Source: an uncultured Flavobacteriaceae bacterium
GTDB taxonomy: Bacteria; Bacteroidota; Bacteroidia; Flavobacteriales; Flavobacteriaceae
Assembly: GCA_913061125.1 (NCBI GenBank)
Contig: CAJXUB010000021.1
Coordinates: 1 to 33,261 of the forward strand
Length of the DNA: 33,261 nt
Reading direction: 5' to 3'
Under the pieces are notes generated by a model that was not told the DNA's origin, did not search any database, and saw nothing but the letters and a program-made list of their open reading frames with translations. Shown here piece after piece: positions 22,836-31,491 of this stretch (within the stretch, counting starts at the first letter, position 1; every line of letters begins with the position of its first letter). Position numbers and translations under genes: made by a program.

Positions 22836-24386
22836 TTATTTTGGGTTTAAAATTACAAAAGGAATAATCATTTCTTCTAAAGAAATACCACCATGCTGAT
22901 AAGAATTTCGGTAATAATTCACATAGTGGTTAAACTTGTTTGGATAGGCAAAAAACAGATTTTCTTTGGCAAAAATGAAATCACTGTTTAGCGATATTGA
23001 TGGCAATCCAACGGATTTAGGATTTTTAACCGCAAACACGCCTTTGGAGTCGTAGCTCAAACTTCGTCCTGTTTTGTATCTGAGGTTCAGACTGGTGTCT
23101 TTGTCTCCAACCACTTTGGAGGGGTGTTTCACATTAATGGTCCCGTGATCTGTAGTAATAATGAGTTTAAAATTATATTGTTGGGCTTGTTTAATAATAT
23201 CCAACAACGGGGAGTTTTTAAACCAGCTTTGGGTAAGAGATCGGTACCCTTTGTCGTCCGAAGCCAATTCTTTCACCACCTCCATGTCAGTTTTAGAATG
23301 CGAAAGCATATCCACAAAATTATACACCACCACGGTTAAATTGTTCTTGGTTTTTGTTTTGATTTGACCTGCTAATTTTCGACCATCTCTTAAATTTGTA
23401 ATTTTGGTGTATTCGAAGGAAATATCCGATCGGTTGAGCCGCTGGAGCTGATGTTTTAAAAATTCATTTTCAAACAGGTTTTTCCCACCTTTATCCATAT
23501 CGTCTTTCCAAAAATTTGGGTGCTTTGTTTTCATTTCATCGGGCATTAATCCTGAAAAAAATGCATTTCTGGCGTATTGTGTGGCTGTGGGTAAGATGCT
23601 GCAATACAGCGTTTCCAAAGCCGTTTTGTAATGCATACTGACGGTTGATTCGATGGCTTTCCACTGGTCGTATCTCAAGTTGTCAATCATCAACAGCAGG
23701 GTGGGTTGCTGCGAATTAATTTCTGGTAAAATCTTATTTTTAAATAAAGTGTGGGACAATTCTGGGGGTGTTTCGTCTTCAAACCACGACGCATAGTGTT
23801 GTTCAATAAATTTGCAAAACTGTATGTTGGCTTCTGCTTTTTGAGCATCCAAAATTTCTTGCATGGCCGCATCCTGGGAATTTTCCAATTCCAACTCCCA
23901 ATACACCAATTTTTTGTACATTTCTGTCCAAGATTCCCAACGGTTTAAGGCGTTTATTTCTAAAGCGATGGTTCGGAATTCTTGCAAATAATTGGACGAA
24001 GTTTTCTCGGCAATCAGTCGGGTATGATCCAAATTCTTTTTTAAACTCAACAGAATTTGGTTGGGATTTACGGGTTTAATGAGATAATCCGAAATTTTGC
24101 TCCCGATGGCCTCCTCCATTATGCACTCTTCCTCACTTTTTGTGATCATTACTACGGGGACGTTGGATTTCAATTCTTTTAATTCCGATAAAGTCTCCAA
24201 ACCCGTCAGACCGGGCATGTTTTCATCCAAAAAGACAATGTCAAAATCGTTAGTTTTAAAAATTTCTAACGCTTCTGTACCGCTCCGGCAGGAGGTTATG
24301 GCGTAATTTTTTTGTTCCAAAAAAATGATATGGGGCTTCAAAAATGAAATCTCATCATCAACCCACAAAATTTGAATTGGTCTCAT
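22836..24386 (-). CDS. porX: PorX-type response regulator with alkaline-phosphatase-fold domain (T9SS regulator)
   Basis: 516 residues. Receiver domain at about 4-120: acidic VDDE (D10-D11), phosphoacceptor D54 in VFLDENMPG and Lys104 in LIKPVNP. A helical linker (about 121-220) leads to a PglZ/alkaline-phosphatase-fold domain (about 225-516) with metal ligand D235 in LLMIDNLRYDQW, the probable nucleophile Thr in PTATQYARNAFFSG and the metal-binding ITTDHGTINV region. PorX with the PorY kinase controls type IX secretion genes in Porphyromonas; relatives are found across T9SS organisms, where the receiver is fused to this hydrolase rather than a DNA-binding domain. No porY or por structural genes are in the window. 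Confidence 0.93.
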   Translation of the reverse strand: MRPIQILWVDDEISFLKPHIIFLEQKNYAITSCRSGTEALEIFKTNDFDIVFLDENMPGLTGLETLSELKELKSNVPVVMITKSEEECIMEEAIGSKISDYLIKPVNPNQILLSLKKNLDHTRLIAEKTSSNYLQEFRTIALEINALNRWESWTEMYKKLVYWELELENSQDAAMQEILDAQKAEANIQFCKFIEQHYASWFEDETPPELSHTLFKNKILPEINSQQPTLLLMIDNLRYDQWKAIESTVSMHYKTALETLYCSILPTATQYARNAFFSGLMPDEMKTKHPNFWKDDMDKGGKNLFENEFLKHQLQRLNRSDISFEYTKITNLRDGRKLAGQIKTKTKNNLTVVVYNFVDMLSHSKTDMEVVKELASDDKGYRSLTQSWFKNSPLLDIIKQAQQYNFKLIITTDHGTINVKHPSKVVGDKDTSLNLRYKTGRSLSYDSKGVFAVKNPKSVGLPSISLNSDFIFAKENLFFAYPNKFNHYVNYYRNSYQHGGISLEEMIIPFVILNPK

Positions 24387-24425
24387 AAAATCGCGTTTTT
24401 AAGAAGTTAAATGGTATGGTTTTAT

Positions 24426-24433
24426 TACTTTTG
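24426..24433 (+). promoter_or_regulatory. -7 box upstream of the HD phosphohydrolase gene
   Basis: TACTTTTG matches TAnnTTTG and is 52 nt before the TTG start. No -33 TTG is evident at the usual distance. Confidence 0.4.
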
Positions 24434-24485
24434 TTGGTGACGCATTAGCGGACATTAGAGTTTACTAAATTAAAACTTAATTCGA

Positions 24486-25715
24486 TTGAATACCAAAAAC
24501 AAACTCAAAATATTTAACGATCCAATCCACGGATTTATTACAATTCCAAACGCATTAATATTTGATTTGGTAGCGCACCGCTACTTTCAGCGCCTACGTC
24601 GAATTTCTCAAATGGGTTTGTCGTATCTGGTATATCCAGGGGCGCATCACACTCGATTTCATCACGCTTTAGGATGTTTGCACTTGATGCAAAAGGCCGT
24701 GCGAATATTACGTTTTAAAGGGGTTGAGATATCCGAAGATGAAGAAAATGGCCTTTACATTGCCATTTTACTTCACGACATTGGACATGGGCCATTCAGT
24801 CACGCCATGGAGCACAGCTTGGTTCATGGGGTTAGCCACGAAGCCATTTCGTTGCGTATTATGGAAATATTAAATGTCGAGTTTAGAGGCAAGCTCACTC
24901 TTGCAATTGAGATGTTTAAGGGGCAATACCACCGTGCTTTTTTTGGTCAACTCATTTCGGGGCAGTTGGACATGGACCGTTCTGACTATCTCAAGCGCGA
25001 CAGTTTTTACACTGGGGTATCTGAAGGGAATATCAATAGCGAACGCCTTATTTCGATGATGACTGTAGTGAACGACCAATTGGTCATTGAAGAGAAAGGA
25101 ATTTATTCGATAGAGAAATTTCTGACCACACGGCGGTTGATGTATTGGCAAGTCTATTTGCACAAAACAGGACTGGTGGCCGAGCACATGATTATCAATC
25201 TTTTAAAACGAGCTAAAACCCTGGCGAAAACTCAAGGAATTTCGGGTGTTAGTCCGGCGTTCGAATTTTTTCTAAACCACAGTTTTAAGGATGCTTATAT
25301 TTCAGATGATCTTTTGGAACAATTTGTTCAATTGGATGATTTTGATATTATAGCCGCCCTGAAATCTTGGCAAACTCATCACGACTTTATTTTAAGCGAC
25401 TTGTCCAAACGTCTCTTGGAACGTCGTCTCTTTAAGATTAAATTTCACCCAAAAAAATCCATCGCACCAAAACTTGAAAAACAACAACACAAGTGGGCTG
25501 AAGCATTGGGGTTAAGCCACGAAGCGGTTTCCTATTATGTATTTGGGGGTAGTGCTCATAATACACCTTATAATCCTCAAGATAATCCCATAAAAATTTT
25601 GCACAAAAACGGCAGCGTTTCAACACTAGAAAACACGTCCGATTTGATCAATATCAAAGGGTTGACCAAAACTACAAAACGACACTACTTGTGTTATCCC
25701 AAAAAGCCCCTATGA
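24486..25715 (+). CDS. HD-domain phosphohydrolase
   Basis: 409 residues, start at TTG 24486: an in-frame stop lies at 24471-24473 and the next Met is past the conserved IFNDPIHGFITIP. HD motifs: HHTRFHHALG (first His) and ILLHDIGHGPFSHAMEHS (HD dyad with more ligands), then SGQLDMDRSDYLKRDSFYTGV. The layout matches the dGTPase-like / YwfO-like group of HD proteins. Likely substrate is a (d)NTP or another phosphoester; not decided by sequence. It precedes lpxD by 25 nt and is probably the first gene of the lipid A cluster, an order I recall as conserved in flavobacteria. Confidence 0.9.
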   Translation: MNTKNKLKIFNDPIHGFITIPNALIFDLVAHRYFQRLRRISQMGLSYLVYPGAHHTRFHHALGCLHLMQKAVRILRFKGVEISEDEENGLYIAILLHDIGHGPFSHAMEHSLVHGVSHEAISLRIMEILNVEFRGKLTLAIEMFKGQYHRAFFGQLISGQLDMDRSDYLKRDSFYTGVSEGNINSERLISMMTVVNDQLVIEEKGIYSIEKFLTTRRLMYWQVYLHKTGLVAEHMIINLLKRAKTLAKTQGISGVSPAFEFFLNHSFKDAYISDDLLEQFVQLDDFDIIAALKSWQTHHDFILSDLSKRLLERRLFKIKFHPKKSIAPKLEKQQHKWAEALGLSHEAVSYYVFGGSAHNTPYNPQDNPIKILHKNGSVSTLENTSDLINIKGLTKTTKRHYLCYPKKPL

Positions 25716-25725
25716 TATTTTTTTA

Positions 25726-25733
25726 TATTTTTG
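25726..25733 (+). promoter_or_regulatory. Possible -7 box almost at the lpxD start
   Basis: TATTTTTG matches TAnnTTTG and ends 7 nt before the lpxD ATG, which would make the transcript nearly leaderless. No -33 TTG is found at the right distance. Confidence 0.4.
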
Positions 25734-25740
25734 CAGTGGT

Positions 25741-26763
25741 ATGAAATTTACAGCTAACCAAATAGCAGAACTTCTTGGGGGAAAAATTGTTGGAGACGAA
25801 AGCGCCGAGGTGTTTAGATTGTCCAAAATAGAAGAGGGCACTCCTGGGTCTTTAACCTTTCTTTCAAACCCTAAATACACCGCCCATATTTACTCCACAA
25901 ACGCAACCATTACCATCGTTGACCAAGACTTTGAGCCGGAGAAAGATATCAGTACCACACTCATAAAAGTATCAAATGCTTACTCGGCTTTTTCAACTCT
26001 TTTGGAACATTATAATCTTATAAAATCCAACAAATCGGGCGTAGAGTCTCCTGTTTATATTTCCGACACAGCTACTTACGGTACCGATATTTACATTGGG
26101 GCTTTTAGTCATATTGGTGCTAATGTTTCCATTGGGAATAATGTTAAAATATACCCCAACTCCTACATTGGCGACAACGTTACGATTGGCCACAACACCA
26201 CACTTTATGCTGGTGCAAAGATTTATTCTGATTGTCAAATTGGAAACCATTGTACCATCGAAGCGGGTGTGATTATTGGTGCAGATGGTTTTGGTTTTTC
26301 ACCAAACGAGTCTGGGGTCTACAAAAAGGTACCGCAAATTGGAAACGTCATCGTAGAGGATCATGTGGATATTGGTGCAGGAACCACCATTGATCGCGCT
26401 ACTCTAGGATCAACCCTCATCAAGAATGGGGTTAAATTGGATAATCAAATACAGGTGGCTCACAATGTAACCATTGGGGAGCATACAGTCATTGCTGCAC
26501 AAACTGGAATCGCAGGGTCAACCAAAATAGGCGCATATTGTCAGATTGGAGGTCAAGTTGGAATAGTAGGCCACATTACAATCGGAAATCACGTGAAAAT
26601 ACAAGCCCAATCTGGAATCGCTAAAAGCGTCCCCGATAACGCCACCCTCCAGGGAACACCTGCCTTTGGTTACGGCGATTATTACAAATCCTACGTTCAT
26701 TTTAAAAACCTACCGCATTTAGTTAAAACACTTGATGAATTGAAAAAAGAAATCAAATCATGA
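25741..26763 (+). CDS. lpxD: UDP-3-O-(3-hydroxyacyl)glucosamine N-acyltransferase
   Basis: 340 residues. An N-terminal uridine-binding domain (about 1-95; IAELLGGKIVGD, SLTFLSNPKYTAHIY) precedes left-handed beta-helix hexapeptide repeats (about 100-310; IGAFSHIGANVSIGNNVKIYPNSYIG), with the conserved IDRATLGSTLIKNGVKLDNQIQVAHNV that holds the catalytic His, then a C-terminal helix. It adds the second acyl chain to UDP-3-O-acyl-glucosamine in lipid A synthesis. The stop overlaps the lpxC-fabZ start by ATGA. A possible promoter at 25726 is in addition to read-through from the HD gene. Confidence 0.96.
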   Translation: MKFTANQIAELLGGKIVGDESAEVFRLSKIEEGTPGSLTFLSNPKYTAHIYSTNATITIVDQDFEPEKDISTTLIKVSNAYSAFSTLLEHYNLIKSNKSGVESPVYISDTATYGTDIYIGAFSHIGANVSIGNNVKIYPNSYIGDNVTIGHNTTLYAGAKIYSDCQIGNHCTIEAGVIIGADGFGFSPNESGVYKKVPQIGNVIVEDHVDIGAGTTIDRATLGSTLIKNGVKLDNQIQVAHNVTIGEHTVIAAQTGIAGSTKIGAYCQIGGQVGIVGHITIGNHVKIQAQSGIAKSVPDNATLQGTPAFGYGDYYKSYVHFKNLPHLVKTLDELKKEIKS

Positions 26764-28166
26764 TTTTAAAAACCCAAACCAAACAAAAAACAATCGCAAA
26801 ACCCACCTCGCTCAATGGGGTAGGACTTCATACGGGACAAAATGTATCCCTTACCTTTTTGCCCGCCGAGGCCAATTCCGGATTTGCCTTTAAACGGGTC
26901 GATCTCGAAGGCGAACCCGTTATCAAGGCCGATGCCAATTTTGTGACAAACACCCAACGGGGGACTTGTCTCGAAAAAAATGGTGTGTCCATACAAACCT
27001 GCGAGCATGTTCTGGCTGCGCTTGTTGGATTGGACATCGACAACGCTACCATAGAACTAAACACCTCCGAACCTCCCATAATGGACGGATCCTCTAAGTT
27101 TTTTGTTGAAGCTTTAGAAACTGCTGGAATTGTAGAACAAGACGCATTTCGTGAGGTATTTGTAGTTAAAGATGTGATTTCGTATGTCGATGAAGAAACG
27201 GGAAGCGACATTACAATTATCCCATCAAAAGAATATCAAATAACCACTATGGTTGATTTTGGTACCAAAGTACTAGGCACACAAAATGCCACACTTTCTA
27301 AACTTTCCAATTTCAAAAAAGACATTTCAGATTCCAGAACCTTCAGTTTCTTGCACGAATTGGAAATGTTGCTTGAACACGGACTAATTAAAGGCGGCGA
27401 TCTAAATAACGCTATCGTTTATGTCGATAAACCCCTTTCTGACGATACGATGAAAAAATTAAAAGTGGCGTTTAATAAAGATTCTATCTCTGTTAAACCG
27501 AACGGGATTTTGGACAACCTCACCCTTCATTATCCCAATGAAGCCGCTCGACACAAACTGTTGGATGTGATTGGCGATTTGGCACTAGCCGGAATGCGGT
27601 TGCAAGGCAAAGTTATTGCCAACAAGCCGGGTCATTTTGTAAACACCCAATTTGCCAAAAAAATGTCCAAAATCATCAAAAACGAACGCCGAAATAATGT
27701 TCCGAATGTTGATTTGAATCAAACCCCTGTAATGGATGTCAATGCCATTATGGACATGCTGCCACACCGGCCACCGTTTTTATTGCTTGACAAAGTCTTT
27801 GAGTTATCTCCCAATCACGTGATTGGTTCAAAAAATGTTACCATGAACGAGTCCTTTTTTCAAGGGCATTTCCCTGGCGCACCAGTCATGCCCGGGGTTC
27901 TCATCGTTGAAGCTATGGCACAAACGGGTGGAATTTTGGTGCTAAACACCGTTCCAGATCCTGAAAATTATTTAACCTTTTTCATGAAAATTGATAACGT
28001 CAAGTTTAAACAAAAAGTTGTACCCGGCGACACCCTTATTTTCAGTTGTTCTCTAATCAGTCCGATTCGTCGTGGCATTTGCCACATGCAGGGCTATACC
28101 TACGCCAATGGAAAGTTATGCGCAGAAGCCGAATTAATGGCTCAAATTTCTAAAGTAAAAGAATAA
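26760..28166 (+). CDS. lpxC-fabZ: Bifunctional UDP-3-O-acyl-GlcNAc deacetylase / 3-hydroxyacyl-ACP dehydratase
   Basis: 468 residues. LpxC part (about 1-310): SLNGVGLHTGQNV, zinc ligands in QTCEHVLAALVGL and RHKLLDVIGDLALAG, and the active-site His in NKPGHFVNTQFAKKM. FabZ part (about 325-468): catalytic His in MLPHRPPFLLLDKV, and FFQGHFPGAPVMPGVLIVEAMAQTGG with the catalytic Glu. LpxC commits UDP-acyl-GlcNAc to lipid A; FabZ dehydrates 3-hydroxyacyl-ACP for fatty acid elongation. The fusion is known in Bacteroidota and links two pathways that compete for 3-hydroxyacyl-ACP. Both halves look complete. lpxA follows after 6 nt. Confidence 0.97.
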   Translation: MILKTQTKQKTIAKPTSLNGVGLHTGQNVSLTFLPAEANSGFAFKRVDLEGEPVIKADANFVTNTQRGTCLEKNGVSIQTCEHVLAALVGLDIDNATIELNTSEPPIMDGSSKFFVEALETAGIVEQDAFREVFVVKDVISYVDEETGSDITIIPSKEYQITTMVDFGTKVLGTQNATLSKLSNFKKDISDSRTFSFLHELEMLLEHGLIKGGDLNNAIVYVDKPLSDDTMKKLKVAFNKDSISVKPNGILDNLTLHYPNEAARHKLLDVIGDLALAGMRLQGKVIANKPGHFVNTQFAKKMSKIIKNERRNNVPNVDLNQTPVMDVNAIMDMLPHRPPFLLLDKVFELSPNHVIGSKNVTMNESFFQGHFPGAPVMPGVLIVEAMAQTGGILVLNTVPDPENYLTFFMKIDNVKFKQKVVPGDTLIFSCSLISPIRRGICHMQGYTYANGKLCAEAELMAQISKVKE

Positions 28167-28172
28167 CACACT

Positions 28173-28958
28173 ATGAATCAACCTCTTGCATATGTTCATC
28201 CCGGTGCGAAAATTGCCAAAAATGTAGTCATTGAGCCCTTTACAACCATCAACAACAATGTAGTCATTGGAGAGGGGACTTGGATTGGCTCAAATGTAAC
28301 CATTATGGAGGGTGCACGAATTGGAAAAAATTGTAATATTTTTCCTGGATCGGTCATTTCTGCTGTCCCACAGGATTTGAAATACGACGATGAAGAAACC
28401 ACTGTTGAAATTGGAAATAACGTAACCATCCGAGAATGTGTGACGATCAATAGAGGAACAAAGGACCGAATGAAAACAGTGATTGGCGATAATTGTTTAA
28501 TTATGGCCTACTGCCATATCGCTCACGATTGTATTGTTGGGAACCATTGTATTTTTTCCAACAACAGCACTTTGGCAGGCCACATCACCGTTGGCGATTA
28601 TGTGGTTTTGGCTGGAATGACAGCAGTTCACCAGTTTTGTTCCATCGGAAATCACGCTTTTGTAACAGGGGGCTCGTTGGTACGAAAAGATGTACCGCCT
28701 TATGTTAAAGCAGCACGGGAACCTCTATCGTATGTGGGGATTAATTCTGTGGGCCTGCGCCGAAGAGGTTACACCACCGAAAAAATTAGAGAAATTCAAG
28801 GCATCTACAGATTATTATATCAAAAAAATTACAACAACACCCAGGCCTCGGCCATCATTGAAGCCGAGATGGAAGCCACACCAGAACGGGACGAGATTTT
28901 ACAATTTATCAAAAACTCCCACCGAGGCATCATGAAAGGGTATTTTAAATCAAATTAA
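28173..28958 (+). CDS. lpxA: UDP-N-acetylglucosamine acyltransferase
   Basis: 261 residues, as usual for LpxA. It starts MNQPLAYVHPGAKI, followed by hexapeptide repeats (VIEPFTTINNNVVIGEGTWIG...), the conserved YDDEETTVEIGNNVTIRECVTINRGT and the catalytic His in MAYCHIAHDCIVGNHC; the C-terminal helical part contains GLRRRGYTTEKI and ends RGIMKGYFKSN. It transfers a 3-hydroxyacyl chain from ACP to UDP-GlcNAc, the first step of lipid A. It lies between lpxC-fabZ and efp with only 6-nt gaps, so the genes form one operon. Confidence 0.97.
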   Translation: MNQPLAYVHPGAKIAKNVVIEPFTTINNNVVIGEGTWIGSNVTIMEGARIGKNCNIFPGSVISAVPQDLKYDDEETTVEIGNNVTIRECVTINRGTKDRMKTVIGDNCLIMAYCHIAHDCIVGNHCIFSNNSTLAGHITVGDYVVLAGMTAVHQFCSIGNHAFVTGGSLVRKDVPPYVKAAREPLSYVGINSVGLRRRGYTTEKIREIQGIYRLLYQKNYNNTQASAIIEAEMEATPERDEILQFIKNSHRGIMKGYFKSN

Positions 28959-28964
28959 AATTAC

Positions 28965-29531
28965 ATGGCAAGTACATCAGACATCCGAAATGGGTTGTGC
29001 ATTCGTTACAACCACGATATTTATAAAATCATCGAATTTTTACACGTTAAACCTGGAAAAGGCCCTGCCTTTGTCCGAACCAAACTCAAAAGCGTCACCA
29101 CAGGAAAAGTGATTGATAACACCTTTTCTGCAGGTCATAAAATTGACGATGTTCGGGTGGAAACCCACAAATTTCAGTACCTCTATCCAGAGGGCGATCA
29201 GTTTCATTTTATGAATGTTGAAGATTACAACCAAATTACATTAAATAAATCTTCTATTGACAACCCCGGGCTTCTCAAAGAAGGAGAGTTGGTAACCGTT
29301 ATTATCAATTCTGAGGACGAAATGCCATTGTCGGTGGAAATGCCCGCCAGTGTCATCCTAGAAGTGACTGCTACAGAACCCGGTGTTAAAGGCAACACAG
29401 CAACCAACGCCACCAAACCTGCAACGGTTGAAACGGGCGCAACCATCATGGTGCCATTGTTTATCAACGAAGGGGATAAAGTCAAAATAGAAACGGCCAA
29501 AGGCACCTATAAAGAACGCGTTAAAGACTAA
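28965..29531 (+). CDS. efp: Elongation factor P
   Basis: 188 residues, the standard length. The KOW-like N-terminal domain includes HVKPGKGPAFVRTKLK with K32, the residue that is modified in many bacteria, followed by two OB domains (about 68-188; YLYPEGDQFHFMN, TGATIMVPLFINEGDKVKIETAKGTYKERV). EF-P relieves ribosome stalling at polyproline. No modification enzyme gene is in the window. The gene lies inside the lipid A cluster, 6 nt after lpxA and 7 nt before the second lpxD-like gene. Confidence 0.97.
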   Translation: MASTSDIRNGLCIRYNHDIYKIIEFLHVKPGKGPAFVRTKLKSVTTGKVIDNTFSAGHKIDDVRVETHKFQYLYPEGDQFHFMNVEDYNQITLNKSSIDNPGLLKEGELVTVIINSEDEMPLSVEMPASVILEVTATEPGVKGNTATNATKPATVETGATIMVPLFINEGDKVKIETAKGTYKERVKD

Positions 29532-29538
29532 TTTTTTA

Positions 29539-30474
29539 ATGAAATTTCCAAAGCCACAAACACTAAAACACATCGCCAGTATTCTTAACTGTTCCTTTGT
29601 GGGGTCTAACGATTTCCCTGTGTTAGGTATGAATGAAATCCATGTGGTTACGCCGGGCGATATTGTCTTTGTGGATCATCCGAAGTATTACGATAAAGCC
29701 CTAAATTCTGCAGCTACTATTGTTTTAATCAATAAAAAAGTGGATTGCCCAGAAGGCAAAGCCCTTTTGATTTCCGACGATCCGTTTCGAGATTTCAACA
29801 TACTGACAGCGCATTTTAAACCCTTTGTGCCATCCTCGGTTGGCATAGATGCATCGGCCAAGATTGGCCAAGGCACCCAACTGCAACCTCAGGTGTTTGT
29901 TGGCCCAAACGTTCAAATTGGAAACCAGTGTTTGATTCATGCCAATGTGACCATACTGGGCGATACCATCATTGGCGATCGTGTGGTCATTGGCTCAGGG
30001 ACTGTCATTGGCGGCGATGCGTTTTATTACAAAAACAGACCAGATGGGTTTGACCAATTGCTATCGGGTGGGCGAGTTGTTATCGAAAACGACGTCCATA
30101 TCGGTACGGGATGCACCATAGATCGTGGTGTTACAGGTGATACCACCATTGGTGCAGGCAGCAAATTGGACAACCAAATTCAAGTGGGTCACGATACCAT
30201 TATTGGAAAAAAATGCCTAATTGCCTCACAAACGGGCATCGCAGGATGCTGCGTGTTGGAGGACGAAGTGACCCTTTGGGGACAAGTGGGCACCAACAGC
30301 GGCATCACCATTGGTGCTAAAGCGGTAATCATGGGGCAAACCGGCGTTACCAAATCGGTGGCAGGGGGGAAAACCTACTTTGGCACCCCCATTCAAGAAT
30401 CCAGAACAAAACTGAAAGAAATGGCGGCTTTACGCCAATTGCCAAATCTACTTCAAAAGTGGAAAGAAAAGTAA
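29539..30474 (+). CDS. LpxD-like UDP-glucosamine acyltransferase (second copy)
   Basis: 311 residues, an LpxD-family paralog of the gene at 25741. It has the N-terminal domain (about 1-95; IVFVDHPKYYDKALNSAATIVLI) and hexapeptide repeats (GVDASAKIGQGTQLQP type), retains GCTIDRGVTGDTTIGAGSKLDNQIQVGHDT with the catalytic-position His, and QTGIAGCCVLEDEV. It is about 30 residues shorter than the first copy and lacks part of the C-terminal helix. It may use a different acyl donor or work under other conditions, or acylate another UDP-sugar; this is inference. Located 7 nt after efp and last in the operon. Confidence 0.88.
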   Translation: MKFPKPQTLKHIASILNCSFVGSNDFPVLGMNEIHVVTPGDIVFVDHPKYYDKALNSAATIVLINKKVDCPEGKALLISDDPFRDFNILTAHFKPFVPSSVGIDASAKIGQGTQLQPQVFVGPNVQIGNQCLIHANVTILGDTIIGDRVVIGSGTVIGGDAFYYKNRPDGFDQLLSGGRVVIENDVHIGTGCTIDRGVTGDTTIGAGSKLDNQIQVGHDTIIGKKCLIASQTGIAGCCVLEDEVTLWGQVGTNSGITIGAKAVIMGQTGVTKSVAGGKTYFGTPIQESRTKLKEMAALRQLPNLLQKWKEK

Positions 30475-30505
30475 CATTTGGTTTTATATATCGACTTCAA
30501 AAAAT

Positions 30506-30513
30506 TACATTTG
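30506..30513 (+). promoter_or_regulatory. -7 box of sucD
   Basis: TACATTTG matches TAnnTTTG, 22 nt before the sucD ATG. A TTG at 30478-30480 is 25 nt upstream, slightly longer than usual spacing. Confidence 0.55.
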
Positions 30514-30535
30514 TACCAATAAAAATTTATCTTAA

Positions 30536-31408
30536 ATGAGCGTTCTAGTTAACCAAAATTCGAAAATTATTGTTCAAGGTTTTACAGGGAGTGAAGGCAC
30601 CTTCCATGCCGAGCAAATGATTGCCTATGGCACCAACGTGGTCGGGGGTGTTACGCCTGGCAAAGGCGGGCAAACCCACCTCGACAAACCCGTGTTCAAT
30701 ACCGTAAAAGAAGCGGTGGACCAAGTTGATGCCAATACCAGCATTATCTTTGTTCCCCCGGCCTTTGCAGCCGATGCCATTATGGAAGCTGCCGATGCTG
30801 GCATTCAAGTGATTATTACCATAACGGAAGGCATTCCTGTGGCCGATATGATTAAAGCTGCCGATTACATCAAAGATAAACCTTGTCGTTTGGTGGGGCC
30901 CAATTGTCCTGGAGTCATCACCCCAGAAGAGGCCAAAGTTGGCATCATGCCAGGCTTTGTCTTTAAAAAAGGAGATGTTGGAGTGGTTTCCAAATCTGGA
31001 ACGCTAACTTACGAAGCGGCCGACCAAGTGGTCAAACAAGGACTGGGTGTATCCACAGCAATTGGTATTGGTGGAGACCCCATCATTGGAACCACCACTA
31101 AAGACGCTCTGGAACTCCTCATTAACGACAACGAAACCAAATGTGTGGTCATGATTGGCGAAATTGGAGGTCAGCTCGAAGGCGATGCCGCCCAATGGTA
31201 CAAACAAAGCGGCAGCACCAAACCTGTGGTTGGTTTTATTGCTGGAGAAACGGCCCCTGCAGGTCGAACCATGGGGCATGCGGGTGCCATTGTTGGTGGT
31301 AGCGACGATACGGCCCAAGCCAAAAAACGCATCATGCGAGAGTGTGGCATTCATGTGGTGGATTCCCCGGCTGAAATTGGAAAAAAAGTTGCCGAAGTTT
31401 TGGCCTAA
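30536..31408 (+). CDS. sucD: Succinate-CoA ligase subunit alpha
   Basis: 290 residues, the usual length. CoA-binding fold at the N-terminus: VQGFTGSEGTFHAEQMIAYGTNVVGGVTPGKGG, then ITEGIPVADM, GPNCPGVITP and IMPGFVFKKGDVGVVSKSGTLTYE. The phosphorylated His is in RTMGHAGAIVGG near the C-terminus. With SucC it converts succinyl-CoA to succinate in the TCA cycle, making ATP or GTP. sucC is not in the window. It has its own promoter and is followed by a strong terminator, so it is transcribed mainly alone. Confidence 0.97.
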   Translation: MSVLVNQNSKIIVQGFTGSEGTFHAEQMIAYGTNVVGGVTPGKGGQTHLDKPVFNTVKEAVDQVDANTSIIFVPPAFAADAIMEAADAGIQVIITITEGIPVADMIKAADYIKDKPCRLVGPNCPGVITPEEAKVGIMPGFVFKKGDVGVVSKSGTLTYEAADQVVKQGLGVSTAIGIGGDPIIGTTTKDALELLINDNETKCVVMIGEIGGQLEGDAAQWYKQSGSTKPVVGFIAGETAPAGRTMGHAGAIVGGSDDTAQAKKRIMRECGIHVVDSPAEIGKKVAEVLA

Positions 31409-31424
31409 AAAAAATTTTACCATA

Positions 31425-31458
31425 CAAAAAAACCGCCTCGATAAAGGCGGTTTTTTTT
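31425..31458 (+). terminator. Terminator of sucD
   Basis: AACCGCCT (31431-31438) pairs with AGGCGGTT (31445-31452) around a 6-nt loop, followed by a run of eight T. It starts 17 nt after the sucD stop. Confidence 0.92.
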
Positions 31459-31491
31459 AATTCCAATTGCAACACTCTAAAACAATTATAG

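Noticed and set aside
24087-24386. porX as a normal DNA-binding response regulator
   Set aside because: The receiver domain is followed by a phosphatase-fold domain, with no helix-turn-helix.
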